In this document: positions 45,970 to 56,584 of the stretch, in pieces
Numbering within the stretch: the first letter of the stretch is position 1
Layout: every line of letters begins with the position of its first letter
Origin: Dicyema japonicum
Taxonomy: Eukaryota > Dicyemida > Rhombozoa > Dicyemidae
NCBI GenBank assembly: GCA_011109175.1
Contig: RDEW01000002.1
Span: forward strand, 1,936,948-2,000,947
Direction: 5' to 3'
Length of the DNA stretch: 64,000 nucleotides
Notes under the pieces: generated by a model
Databases searched by the model: none
Told to the model about the DNA's origin: nothing
The model's input: only the letters and a program-made list of their open reading frames with translations
Translations under genes and position numbers: made by a program

Positions 45970-47070
45970 ATGAGGTTAAAACTCCTAACAGAGAACGAGC
46001 AAATTATCAGATGTTTCTCTCCTTTTGTCAAATCTATTATATCAAATCAGCTTCCGTCCAATACTATATGTGAAGACTTTATCGTCAAAAATAAGATCCC
46101 CACTAAAGATGAATTCATCATTGGCGTAGTTGACGGTTACGGAGGACATTACTGTGGTAGATTATGCTCGCAGTTACTACCCTCCTTAACTAGCTCCTTC
46201 ATCTACAAACCAATTGATGTAAATATGACTAAAACTGTAGATCTTCCATTCTGATTCGATTAAGTCAAAATTTACCCCAAATATAGCGAAGAGGATGTCG
46301 TCTGGGTTCACATACCTAGATGATACCATCAGCCATGAATTTTCTTCTCAACCAAATATTGAGGTCACACTCTTTGATTTATCAATTAGTCTCTCATGAC
46401 AGCTATTTCCGGAGCATGTGCCTGCCTTGCATACATCGCTGAAGGGAAGATATATGTCGCTAATACTGGGGATTGTTCCGCATTCGTTGTTTCTGCAGAT
46501 AATGGGAAATTCAAGGCAGTTAAACTCAGTAATCCCCATACTTTTGAAAATTCGAACGAAGTCGAGAAAATTAAAAACTCGGTCCCTGACGAAGAAAGGA
46601 AAGAAATATTTGTTAATGGTGGACTTTGTGGTATATCTATGCCTCTTCGAGCATTCGGAAATTTCCAGTTCAAGTGGCCTCGTGAATACCTCGCTGAGGT
46701 GAAGAAATTTATGACTTTTAAAGGCATGGAGGGAAATATTATGCTTCCTGAATTATACAAGTCTCCCCCATACCTCAAATCTAACCCAGAAGTTATGTCT
46801 CATTTAATCAAGCCTGAGGATATTTGTATTGTTATGGCAACCAAAGGAATATTTGATTTTTTGGATAATGAACACGTGGCTGAAATTGTTGGATCGCATA
46901 TTTCACAATTTGGTGGTTATTCTCCTAATGTCGTTACTAAACTTTTTGAAACTGCTCTTCGTGGGAATCTCAAAGACGACTCGATGATTGAAAAGCTTTT
47001 ATCACTTCCACGTGGGATTTCTCGGAGCTACAGAGACGACATGACTGCAGTTGTTGTCTCCTTTGTGTGA
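45970..47070 (+). CDS. PP2C/PDP-like protein, copy b (probable pseudophosphatase)
   Basis: Exons 45970-46218, 46241-46363 and 46390-47070 (TGA), introns 22 and 26 bp, both phase 0, 350 aa. PP2C motif 1 is IIGVVDGYGGHYC (Asp55-Gly56), then ANTGDCSAF (Asp152), ISMPLRAFGNFQFKW, ATKGIFDF with Lys276 where PP2C has the metal-ligand Asp, and SYRDDMTAVVV (Asp340). Intron 1 is placed at 46219-46240 because the same donor and acceptor work in all three copies; an alternative 28 bp intron (46237-46264) does not survive in copy c. The gene heads a unit with a broken FERM gene 640 bp downstream. Confidence 0.85.
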
Positions 47071-47710
47071 AGTTTCTTTCGGATCTTGCCGGGATCACCT
47101 GTTTAGTTAATTTGGGGTTACCGTGGTCTTTTAGATTTTTTTATTTCATTTTAATATTTTCTAAGTGTCACTGTCTTTTTAAACGGGCATATTAAAATTG
47201 GGAGTTATTAGTCTTTCCAATTAACTATAAATTGAGTTTATGAGCAGTATTGAGACATTCATCGTCGACTCCAATGTTCTGGAGAGTCATCGTGTCGTTT
47301 CCCTGAACTTTTAAACGATTTCGTTTGAACTAGGTCGAACTCTCTAGACGAGTTCATCGATGAAAGATGCAATTAATCGTAACACTGAACCAATTTAATA
47401 CTCTCCCATGTGTCATAACTGTTGATTAATTAAGGGCAATGATCGATCACATCACTAAGACGTGTTTTTGCTTAAAATGGTGTGATAAACCGGAAAAGTA
47501 ATAACAGACGAAATCAATCCAAGACGTTAATCATATGTACAACATTAATGCGACAATTCATACTGCATGCGGCAATTAATGGACTTATTTAGTTATTCTT
47601 ATTCTGCGAGAATAGCTCCAAAAACAAACAATTCGATTGTAGTTAATTTCCATGGCGTCGTAGAATTAATAACGTTTGATATTTATTATTGTTGGTCTCC
47701 TGACAAACAA
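47071..47710. other. Spacer between PP2C b and FERM b
   Basis: Homologous to 51228-51954 and inverted 37902-38537. Starts with the shared 3' flank AGTTTCTTTCGGATCTTGCC. No gene seen. Confidence 0.5.
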
Positions 47711-47990
47711 ATGAGCCGCCATCAATTCTCAAAGAGTTCCGCCACCCTTGTCAGTCCACGTGTGATTCCCCAATATCTAGTCAAAACGTTTTCCGTGATT
47801 TTATTCATCTAGTACTAACTTTTAGAGGACAACGACAGGAGCTAAGAATTCTTGGTTCGTGTGAACGAGAGACACTATTTTGATCTCAACTTCGTAAACT
47901 CTTATGGAAACAAGGTCCTCAATATTCATGATAACCTAGTGTTGGTTGCTTCTGAAGAAATTCATTCTGTGAATTTCGCTAAACTAATGC
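47711..47990 (+). pseudogene. FERM-domain gene, truncated copy b
   Basis: Starts MSRHQFSKSS like the intact copy, then a one-base insertion shifts the frame before the F1 lobe. The RTTTGA segment of exon 2 is present but its downstream part has a deletion. Similarity ends near 47990, within exon 2/3. Confidence 0.75.
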
Positions 47991-47999
47991 AAATTACAC

Positions 48000-48240
48000 T
48001 TTGTCCTATAAACTGAAATTATACTTTGTCTCTTTAGATAATTCGCAGTTTTAAGATGTGTATCAACTGCAAATTTATTATTACAGTTCATCGAACATTT
48101 CGAGGAGAATAATTCTTTATCCAAGTTCACAACAAATTCCGAGTATTTCTAAGGTAAAAATGTGCTTTCAGTGATCTTGACCTTATATCCATCAAATAAC
48201 TATGATATAAGTACTTTTTTATTAAAATTGTTGTCAATGT
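48000..48240 (-). repeat. Inverse copy of 39850-40085
   Basis: Reverse complement gives GTACTTATATCATAGTTATT, GAACTTGGATAAAGAATTAT and GATACACATCTTAAAACTGC. It replaces the missing 3' half of FERM b, so its insertion or an inversion may have truncated that gene. Confidence 0.65.
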
Positions 48241-49680
48241 CCGTACGTGCAATTCCGCCGTACGGAACTCCACTAGAACCAATCAAAATAAAACTTAGTT
48301 CACTGGATAATTCAGATTTTTCTTAGTTTAATGTTTTAATTTTTACTTAAAATCGTTAGTATTCTAAAAACATAAATAAATGTAAATAAATAAATAAAAA
48401 ACATAAAGTGGCAAAAAACCAGTCAATGTGAATAGAGTGTCACTTTAATGATATTTTATTATACTTAATTAACAAAAAATTTTATTAATATCTAAAAAAT
48501 AAAAAAAAAATTATTTGATATCTTGACATGTTTTTAAGCTTCGAGCTGAAGATGGATGAGTTGCGTCGGATAATTGAATATCTCGATGCGTCGCTCTAAA
48601 GAAAGACTAAACAGCACATTTGGAGACTAGGCCCATTGCTAGTTTTCGAGGACGATATAGTCAACTATAGAGTAATTTGATTATAATAGAATTAGGGCAA
48701 CAATTTATTTCAGCAATTTTTTTGCGAAGAAGCAAAAGTGAAACAACAATTGGTAGTATTTTTGCCTGTTGATCATTAGAGTGAACACAATTTTGCACAT
48801 ATGGGAGGAGAGGAGATTGTTTATTGTTGAAAAAAGATCTACAATTTAACTCGTATAGAAGTTGCAGATACAGTAGAGAAATGTGTCTACTGTCAAACCA
48901 AAAGACTTACTGTAACTAGGCCTCCAATTACTGCTATCATTGCGGAATATCCGCGTGATAGGTTATGTAATGGTTGATTCTTTTTCGAAATTTGTTATGG
49001 TCTGTAGGGCTAATATTGAACAGTTGAAGAAATGTCTCAGATTTTTCAGAAATTTTTTTACACAAGGACCACCTACTATATTTCAAATATACAATTGTTT
49101 GGTGTTTTGTAACAGGTTAAATGTTAAACATATTTTTGGGCGACCAAGAGCACCGTGGGTTCAAGGCCAGGTAGAGAGGTATCATTTATATAATTTTGTA
49201 TAGATAAAGTCAATCTCGTAAAAAATGGTTATCATGCGTTTGTTCTACTGATGGAACTCTTGGAAAATATCAATCCTTTCTGGGAGATATTGTATTCAGT
49301 TACGATCTTACCAATCACGAGACCACCAAGCAAGCTACTTCAAAATTTTTAATGAAATGGATTATCCGCCACAAACATCTGATAAACGCTTACTACAGTG
49401 TGAAGAAGATGAAGACCTATCTTTGTTACGGGATTCTGCACAAAAGTATACTTTGGTAGCTGCAGAAAAAATGCGAAAGAAAAGAAAATGAGAAAATGAA
49501 GAATCGTTGAATGTAGGAGACAAAGTAATTCTACGAATGGACTGTGACTACAATCAAACAACGAAAAAAAGCGCTTGGGATGAATAGGGTCAGGATTTGG
49601 GATTAAGGTTAGGGTTTAAGTTTTATGTTTGAGTTGGAGTTTTAACGGTATGGAACTTATTTTAGTTGGTAAGGGAAAGG
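48235..49680 (+). mobile_element. Integrase-bearing repeat element, degenerate
   Basis: About 400 bp of non-coding 5' sequence shared with 59370-59745. A frame DELRRIIEYLDASL follows, then the integrase: IGYVMVDSFSKFVMVCRANI, GPPTIFQIYNCLVFCNRLNV and IFGRPRAPWVQGQVERYH at 48940-49203. After that come NHETTKQATSKFLMKWI-like residues and NVGDKVILRMDCDYNQTTKK near 49510-49570. The layout matches gypsy-derived or Ginger/KRBA2-type integrases. The second Asp is lost (QIYN for QSDN) and stops occur. No RT, protease or LTR is seen next to it. Confidence 0.65.
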
Positions 49681-49861
49681 GCTAAGAAAAGAATAATTTT
49701 TTAATATTAAAAGTTAATTTTCGCTTAGTTTTTTATTTATTTTATAATAAATTTTCCTACATTAATTGTAGTGAATTGTTTCAGGTTGTTATAACATCAT
49801 ATTTTACATGAATAATTAAAACCAGAAATCGAATGGATTTGAAAAAGATAGTATATTTTTT

Positions 49862-50010
49862 AATAGCCTTTTCACGAGAGTCATAATATCTATAGCTCCA
49901 CATAGGCAGGACACACACTTTATTAAAGTAAATAACAGTTAATTTTTACTAATCGTAGAACCAAGGAATGATCTTCACTTTTTTTTCTTTTTCTTGTATG
50001 TGGGTCCTTA
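49862..50010 (-). repeat. tRNA-derived SINE, copy 3, 5'-truncated
   Basis: Shares GCCTTTTCACGAGAGTCATA, ACATAGGCAGGACACACACT and CTAATCGTAGAACCAAGGAA with copies 1 and 2. It ends at GTGGGTCCTT, so the tRNA-like head with A and B boxes is missing. Lies about 120 bp upstream of PP2C copy c. Confidence 0.85.
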
Positions 50011-50129
50011 ATAATTATAATTATTATTATATCTATCAAAATCTAAAATTTTATGAATTTTTATTAAAAAGTATTTTATATCAGTTGGTTGTCCTAATAA
50101 TAATTAATTTAAATAAATTATGAATTTTA

Positions 50130-51227
50130 ATGAGTTTAAAGCTTTTAACAGAGAACGAGCAGATTATCAGATGTTTCTCTCCTTTTGTCAAATCCATTAT
50201 TTCAAATCAGCTTCCGTCCAATACTATATGTGAAGACTTTATCATCCAAACTAAGATCCTCAATAGAAATGATTTTATTATTGGCGTTGTTGACGGTTAC
50301 GGAGGACATCACTGTGGTGGATATTGCACACGTTTACTACCCGGCATAACTAGCAACTTTATTTACGAACCAATTGATGTAAATATGCCTAAAACTTTAG
50401 ATCTATTCTAAGTCGACTAATTCAACATTAACCTTAAGTATAGAAAAGTCGATCTTGTCGGGGTTCATAGTCTTAGATAACATGATCAGCCAAGATTATT
50501 ATTCCCAACCGAATATTGAGGTCACCCTATTTGAGTTATCCATCAGTCTCTCTTGACAGCTCTTTCCGGAGCATCTACCTGCCTTGCATACATCACTGAA
50601 GGGACCATTTATGTCGCTAATATGGGGGATTGTTCCGCATTCGTTGTTTCTGCTGATAATGGGAAATTCAAACCAGTTAAACTCACTAATCCCCATACTT
50701 TCGAGAATTCGAACGAAGTCGAGAGAATTAAAAACTCGGTCCCTGAGGAAGAAAAGAAAGAAATCTTTGTTAATGGTGGACTTTGTGGTATATCTATGCC
50801 TCTTCGAGCATTCGGAAATTTCCAGTTCAAGTGGCCTTATGAATACCTCGCTGAGGTGAAAGACTTTATGATTTCTAATGGCATGGAAGGAAATATTATG
50901 CTTCCTGAATTATACAAATCTCCCCCATACCTCAACGCTTACCCAGAAGTTATGTCTCATTCAATCAGGCCTGAGGATATTTGTATTGTTATGGTAACCA
51001 AAGGAATTATTGATTTTTTGGATAATGAACACGTGGCTGAAATTGTTGGATCGCATATTTCACAATTTGGTGGTTGTTCTCCTAATGTAGTTACTAAGCT
51101 TTTTGAAACTGCTCTTCGTGGGAATCTCAAAGATAACTCGATGCTTGAAAAACTTTTATCAATTCCACGTGGGATATCTCGGAGCTACAGAGACGACATG
51201 ACTGCAGTTGTTGTCTCCTTTGTGTGA
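50130..51227 (+). CDS. PP2C/PDP-like protein, copy c (probable pseudophosphatase)
   Basis: Exons 50130-50378, 50401-50520 and 50547-51227 (TGA), introns 22 and 26 bp, 349 aa (one residue shorter in exon 2). Contains IIGVVDGYGGHHC, YVANMGDCSAF, ISMPLRAFGNFQFKW, VTKGIIDF (Lys for the metal-ligand Asp) and SYRDDMTAVVV. Exon 3 begins SLLTALSG where copy b has SLMTAISG. The 5' flank carries a SINE at 49862-50010. Downstream, with 727 bp between them, lies the only intact FERM gene. Confidence 0.85.
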
Positions 51228-51954
51228 AGTTTCTTTCGGATCTTGCCGGGATCACCTGTTTAGTTAATTTGGGGTTACCGCGGTCTTTTGGACTTTTTTT
51301 ATTCATTTTAATATTTTTAAGTGTCACTTTTTTTAAACTGGAAAATTAAAATTAGGAGATTCTAGTCGCTCCAATTAACTATAAATTGAGGTCGTGGAAA
51401 GAATTGAGACATTCATCATCCTCTCCAATGTTCTGGAGTGTCGTTCCTCTGAACGTTTAAACAAATTCTATTGTGCTGGGACCGAGCACTCTAGATGACT
51501 TTATCGGGTGAAAGATGCAATTAACGCAACATTTAACCAAAGTTGAGACTAATCAAGTGAATTGGTCTATCACCTCACTAGGATGCGGTTTTACTTGAAG
51601 GACCGAGCACTCTAGATGACTTTATCGGGTGAAAGATGCAATTAACGCAACATTTAACCAAAGTTGAGACTAATCAAGGGAATTGGTCTATCACCTCACT
51701 AGGATGCGGTTTTACTTGAAATTATGTGATAAACCGGAAATGAAACAACAGACGAAATCAATCCTCGACTTTAATCGATACGTACGCCATTAATGTGACT
51801 CTTCAGACTGCACGTGGCAATTAATGGAATCATTTTGCTATTTTTAGTCTCGGAATTACTGACAACAACAAACAATTAGATCGTCGTTAATCCCTGTGGC
51901 GTAGTCCAATCGATGGCGATTGATATTTATTATTATTGGCCGCTTGACAGTCAA
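51228..51954. other. Spacer between PP2C c and FERM c
   Basis: Contains a 121 bp tandem duplication (51480-51600 and 51601-51721, from GACCGAGCACTCTAGATGAC). Otherwise matches the spacers of units a and b. It holds the FERM promoter by position. Confidence 0.6.
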
Positions 51955-53021
51955 ATGAGCCGCCATCAATACTCAAAAAGTTCCGCTCCCTTGGCAGTCC
52001 ACGTGCGATTCCCGAATAATGAAGTCAAGTCGTTTTCCGTAAATGTAGTCATCTAGTACTATCTGTTAGAGGACAACGACCGGAGCTGAGATTCTTGGCG
52101 TAATTAATAACACCCTCGGCGAGTACGAGACCCACTACTTTGGTCTCAACTTCGTAAACTCCTATGGAAGCAAGGTCCTCAATATTCATGATCATCTAGT
52201 GCTGGCTGCGTCTGGACAGACCCATTTCTCGGGAATGTCGCACAAACGGAAATGCTAATGTCGATTTTGATGTGAGGATATACCCCAGCGACACCGAACT
52301 GAGTCCCACCGGGAGGTTGTTTCTTGATTAAGGCAGACACTTTCTTACTATGTTGCTTAAAAGGAAAATGAAGTGTGGCTTTCTGACAAAGGACAGGCTC
52401 TTACTAACACTCTTGGCAGCTCTCCTAATAAAGGGTACTATCTTGCAATGAGGTTTAGTGGAATTCTCGGAGGACGAGTTTTGCGGGCTAACTCGCATAC
52501 CAGTCTACTTTCCCCAACAGGGAGAGCTGGACTACCAAATAATCAATTCGCTGTATTCCGATTTACAGTATTGCGTTTTCATAACATTTAGTGGGGTCAC
52601 TAGAGAAGAGGCTCAGAGTAGATTTCTGAGATTATGCAGTCTCACCGACTCATATGATTGTGAATTCTACCCGGCCAATGTAAGATTATCCATTTACGCA
52701 AGAATTGTGACTTTAAGAACGTGATGTTGTCTGTAAACCACCGAGGAATCAAAGTGGTCAACAAAACTGACCTTCTACGGTATTTTATGTGGGATTCCGT
52801 CAGAAAGCTGACATTTGACGGAAAATCACTTACAATAAAAATGATCGTCAGTCCTGTAAAGTGAATTGAATAATTTAAAGAAGTTTAACATGAACTTTAT
52901 ATTTCCGACAAAATCCTGCTGTAAAATATTTTGGCGACTCTGCGTGGACTATCACGCATTCTATGTTAGTTGGTGTGATGATGAAAGCGAGGATGAAAGT
53001 TTCACAATTAGCTTTAAATGA
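51955..53021 (+). CDS. Stand-alone FERM-domain protein, intact copy c
   Basis: Eight exons: 51955-52047, 52070-52174, 52200-52315, 52337-52434, 52459-52567, 52592-52679, 52703-52855 and 52881-53021 (TGA). Seven GT-AG introns of 21-25 bp; 300 aa. F1 lobe: VHVRFPNNEVKSFSVNVRTT, GEYETHYFGLNFV, CWLRLD. F2: VDFDVRIYPSDTELSPTGR, FLTMLLKRKMKCGF, LLLTLLAALLIK, FPQQGELDYQIINSLYSDLH and GVTREEAQSRFLRL. F3: NVMLSVNHRGIKVVNKTDLL, FMWDSVRKLTF, IFWRLCVDYHAFY. The protein stops soon after F3 with an acidic tail (DDESEDES), so it has no ERM coiled coil, phosphatase or kinase part. FERM domains link membrane proteins or phosphoinositides to cytoskeleton; the partner here is unknown. Always found 3' of a PP2C-like copy. 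Confidence 0.87.
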
Positions 53022-53046
53022 CATTATGTTTTAAATTTAATATTAA

Positions 53047-53410
53047 ATTACTTTTTAATAATTCGATGTTTTACTATATATCTGATCAACCCTCTTCAGG
53101 GTTTTTATCAAAAGTTTACTATGTGCTCCGCCAGACTCGTCCTCACCTTTGTCGGTCTGGGATCACTTAGTTAGATGAGAACTTTTATTTCTTTCTCTTT
53201 GACCCAGTGATCCTGGGGGTNATTACTTTTTAATAATTCGATATTTTACTATATATCTGATCAACCCTCTTCAGGGTTTTTATCAAAAGTTTACTATGTG
53301 CCCCGCCAGACTCGTCCTCACCTTTGTCGGTCTGGGATCACTTAGTTAGATGAGAACTTTTATTTCTTTCTCTTTGACCCAGTGATCCTGGGGGTAATAA
53401 TAATAATAAT
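53047..53410 (+). repeat. Retroelement 3' end with (TAA)n tail, duplicated around N 53221
   Basis: TTTACTATATATCTGATCAA ... CCGCCAGACTCGTCCTCACC ... CCCAGTGATCCTGGGGG then (TAA)5. The block 53047-53220 is repeated as 53222-53395 across a single N. The TAA tail resembles the LINE-A/SINE ends, but no head or coding part is recognisable. Confidence 0.55.
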
Positions 53411-53619
53411 GGCAAATACTCCGGACTAAGGTTGGGAGGCTACCTAAAGAATTTGAGACGCCTGACGACCGTTTTCCCCTTATGGTGGTGGTGGCATAAT
53501 ACTAACATATGAGATTTCTACACGAAACCATCATTTTTGGAGGAGCCTTGGAGACGAAGAAAGAAGTGACCTAACCCCAGATTACCAGTAGTCTTCGATA
53601 TGCGTAAAATCATAATAGT

Positions 53620-53860
53620 TATAATTTCACTCGTGCAGCATTCGAAACAATCCTCCGAACCAACTTCTTCCAATCTCCTCGATCGTAAAAGAGTTTCCTC
53701 AGCTCGTCCAGGTCGTCTCCACTTCTTAGACTTTTTTCACGAGCTTTAGGTCTCTGTCAAGTGATTCTGGTAGTGTAATACGCCGGCGTCCACGAAAACA
53801 CGGTCTTTGTCTCATAAAGTAATCCTCCATTGCCATGTTGACAAAAGAGCATTATTATTT
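53620..53860 (-). pseudogene. LINE-A 3' end
   Basis: Minus strand: VNMAMEDYF, RGRRRITLPESLDRDLKLVK, then a shifted frame toward the SWFGGLFRMLHE end. Confidence 0.65.
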
Positions 53861-53929
53861 AAGCACTTCACGAGAGCCATACTACTTATAGCCCCGCATG
53901 TGCAGCAAAAGAAACAATTTTAGATGTCA

Positions 53930-54590
53930 TCCTTTTCCATGCTAGACTCATTCCACAGAGGTCAGCTGAAAAAAATAACAGGAACTACTTAACCTTCGAG
54001 AATATCGAAAAATGCTTTACATAAGAGATGCAGCACTAGACCTACCAGTTTAGAAGTACTGGAATCCCGATGGAAGCTCTTCGGACACGTGCTGAGGATG
54101 GAAGTAACATCCCCACGGAACATATCTATGGAAACATACTATGTTAGTCAAGAAGGCTATCGTGGAAGACCTAGAACAACACTGCCAAGAGTTTTACAAA
54201 AAGACCTGGTCAATATTAAAAGAAATTTAAAAACTGCCGACGACCTTGACACTATGAGAATTTTTGCTAGGAACAGGGGAGCATGGAAAAGAATCAGAAA
54301 AGAGCATTGGATATAATTAATTGTAATTTATAATATTTCACAAATTATAAAAAAAATAAAATGTTTATTATTTTTTAAAAATGAAGAAGGGTAAAGTAGC
54401 ATTCTTCCATTTTTATCACTTAATAAATAAATAAAATCACTCGTATTAGCTTCGCGAATGTCACTTCATTCCTCGGCGGAAGAGTTTTTATAATGTAATT
54501 TTAAGCAGTGAATTTGGTCAGATAAAACCGACTGCCATTGAATTAATTATAATTTATATTATTTCACAAATTAAAAAAATAAAATATTTA
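53930..54590 (+). pseudogene. LINE-A 3' end with 3' UTR
   Basis: LDSFHRGQLKKITGTT, LEVLESRWKLFGHVLRMEV, EGYRGRPRTTLPRVLQKDLV and TADDLDTMRIFARNRGAWKR, ending at a TAA near 54316. The following about 270 bp UTR is shared, in inverse orientation, with 44946-45190. Confidence 0.75.
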
Positions 54591-54657
54591 TTATTTTTTA
54601 AAAATTTAAAATCAATTTGTTTGTTGCGCATATTTAATCGGACTGCCTTATTTTCTA

Positions 54658-56074
54658 ATGGATGACCTAGGCAAGTCTCAATCAAGAAAAGATATTATAA
54701 CAGACTTGATGCTTCCACTGATGAGTAATAGTCCCGAGTCCACGGTTACAATTGATGCCTTTTCTATTATTACTGACCAGTGCTATCTACTACTCATGGA
54801 AATCATCTCAGTGACCCTTTAATTCTAAACTTTAGAACGCCAAGTGCTACAAATACAAGATCAAGGATCACAAACTCAGACTAGACCACGTGGTGTCTGC
54901 TTTGACTGAGTCTTCCTTCTTCTACCCGGGATCTTGCTTAATTTCGAGAAACGAGACCGTGATTCGCAAGAAAGACATATTTCTTGAGCCCAAAATTCAC
55001 TTGGATGGACAAATCAAGGGTCACTGGCTAGTAATAGAGGGGGTTCAACCAATCACGGCTTTAAATCCTGTGGACTCCATCAGGAAGGAGGCCATGGAGG
55101 CTGCCCTACTCCAACAACCCCCAACCAAGCGACCAAAGTGCATATGTGACTCCAAGACTATGAGGACAATAAACAGCCTTACAGCCTACAAGATAAAACC
55201 GACTGACTCCCACATAATAACAGCCGTATTTCTGGGGGTTGAAGTATAGGAGGAACAGCTCTTCTTTGTCGAGTTGACGAAGACGCTGGTGGGTGTTAAC
55301 GACAGCAAAAGAATGGATTCCCTCAGTAGCCTAAGCAACGATCCCGTGGTCTCCTCCATCATGGCCCCTCTCGTAGTATTCATATCCCAGGCGGTTTGTC
55401 GCTCTCCTTTATTTAGACTCGGGAGAACATATCCACGTGCAACTTTCCGATTCTAATTTACATTATCAGAGTGATACACGCTGTTGTGAGGAACCCCCAC
55501 ATTTATGTGGAGCAATATGTAGTGGTAGTGTATATTAGAGCTGCATGAACTGCTCCCCTGTGTCCTTAGTTGCATTGTCACCAAGGAAGTTTGCTCTGCG
55601 AGAGACTTTGGCAGTCAGTGGGCGTTGAGAGACTTTGCTGTGAACACTCTAAGGATGATTGTGAGGTAGTTGGGTGGTTATTGCAGGGGATTTGACTCTG
55701 AGGTTAACCAGATGAAGAATAGAGTGTGCAGGGTATTGGAGAAGGTATTGAAAAACCCAAAGTCTTCGATCCCTGCGTGTTATGGGGCGACTCATGGGCT
55801 CTTAGCACTTGGACATGATGCTGTAGACAAGTATTTGATGCCACACGTGGGTTCGGTAGTTGACAGGATCTGTGAAGTGGCAGACTCAGCTTACCCGGAT
55901 AGTGCGGACAGAGTGGCTGGGGATAAATATGTGGATTTCCTGAAGAAGACGATGTCGGATGAGATTATGCAGAATGTGAGTAAGGAGGGGGAATCTGAGT
56001 ATTTGAAGAAGTTGGGGCGGATTGGACCCGTTGTTGCTGCATTCATAAGGGAAAGAACTTACATCGTTAGATGA
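54658..56074 (+). CDS. TAF6: TAF6, TFIID/SAGA histone-fold subunit
   Basis: Six exons: 54658-54810, 54836-55225, 55250-55393, 55417-55518, 55541-55665 and 55687-56074 (TGA). Introns are 25, 24, 23, 22 and 21 bp; 433 aa, shorter than vertebrate TAF6 (about 680). The N-terminal about 80 residues fit the histone fold, with KIKDHKLRLDHVVSALTESS at its end. Then LDGQIKGHWLVIEGVQPITA matches the conserved KAHWLxIEGxQP box, EEQLFFVELTKTL the middle region, and ILIYIIRVIHAVVRNPHIYV, HELLPCVLSCIV, GSQWALRDFA, YGATHGLLALGHDAVDKYLM and LGRIGPVVAAF the HEAT-repeat TAF6C domain. TAF6 pairs with TAF9 in TFIID. The long C-terminal tail of animal TAF6 is absent. Confidence 0.92.
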
Positions 56075-56252
56075 TCATTTATGTTCTTTTTATTACTGTT
56101 TTTTATATTGTAACGTGTGANGGAGGGGGAATCTGAGTATTTGAAGAAGTTGGGGCGGATTGGACCCGTTGTTGCTGCATTCATAAGGGAAAGAACTTAC
56201 ATCGTTAGATGATCATTTTTTTCATTACTGTTTTTTATATTGTAACGTGTGA
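55984..56252. other. Duplicated TAF6 3' end around N 56121
   Basis: 55984-56120 (last 31 codons plus 3' flank) recurs as 56122-56252 after a single N, with only a few differences in the T-run. Most likely an unmerged contig overlap, not a second exon. Confidence 0.85.
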
Positions 56253-56584
56253 ATGGGGGTTATTTAGTCTCGGTTGGGGGATATGTGGAGTCGCTACAAT
56301 TGTAACTGGTGATTGATCTCTTGTTGGTGAGGCTTGCTTGTCTCGTGCTGGAAGTATTTCAATGGATTGGGGTTGGAAGTATATCTCATCAACTATGCAT
56401 TCTAAACCAAATATTTCAAGAAGGTTATTTCAAGCTCAACCTGAGCGTGTTCATACTTCGATTTGCACATTACTGACATACACGTGATCAGTGAAGTAAG
56501 AATCGGATCCGTAAATCTTGGTGGGATTACTGGAGAACATTAACTTACGAGCTCGATAAGTCAGGATCAAACAGAAATGCAATA
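56253..56584. other. Region between the convergent TAF6 and AMMECR1 3' ends
   Basis: No gene recognised. Must hold both 3' UTRs, about 0.3 kb apart. Confidence 0.4.

Noticed and set aside
46237-46264. A 28 bp alternative for PP2C intron 1
   Set aside because: The donor and acceptor are not present in copy c, while the 22-23 bp intron at 46219-46240 is conserved in all three copies.
51980-51997. An 18 bp intron in FERM exon 1
   Set aside because: Frame-neutral, shorter than every supported intron here, and not needed for the alignment.
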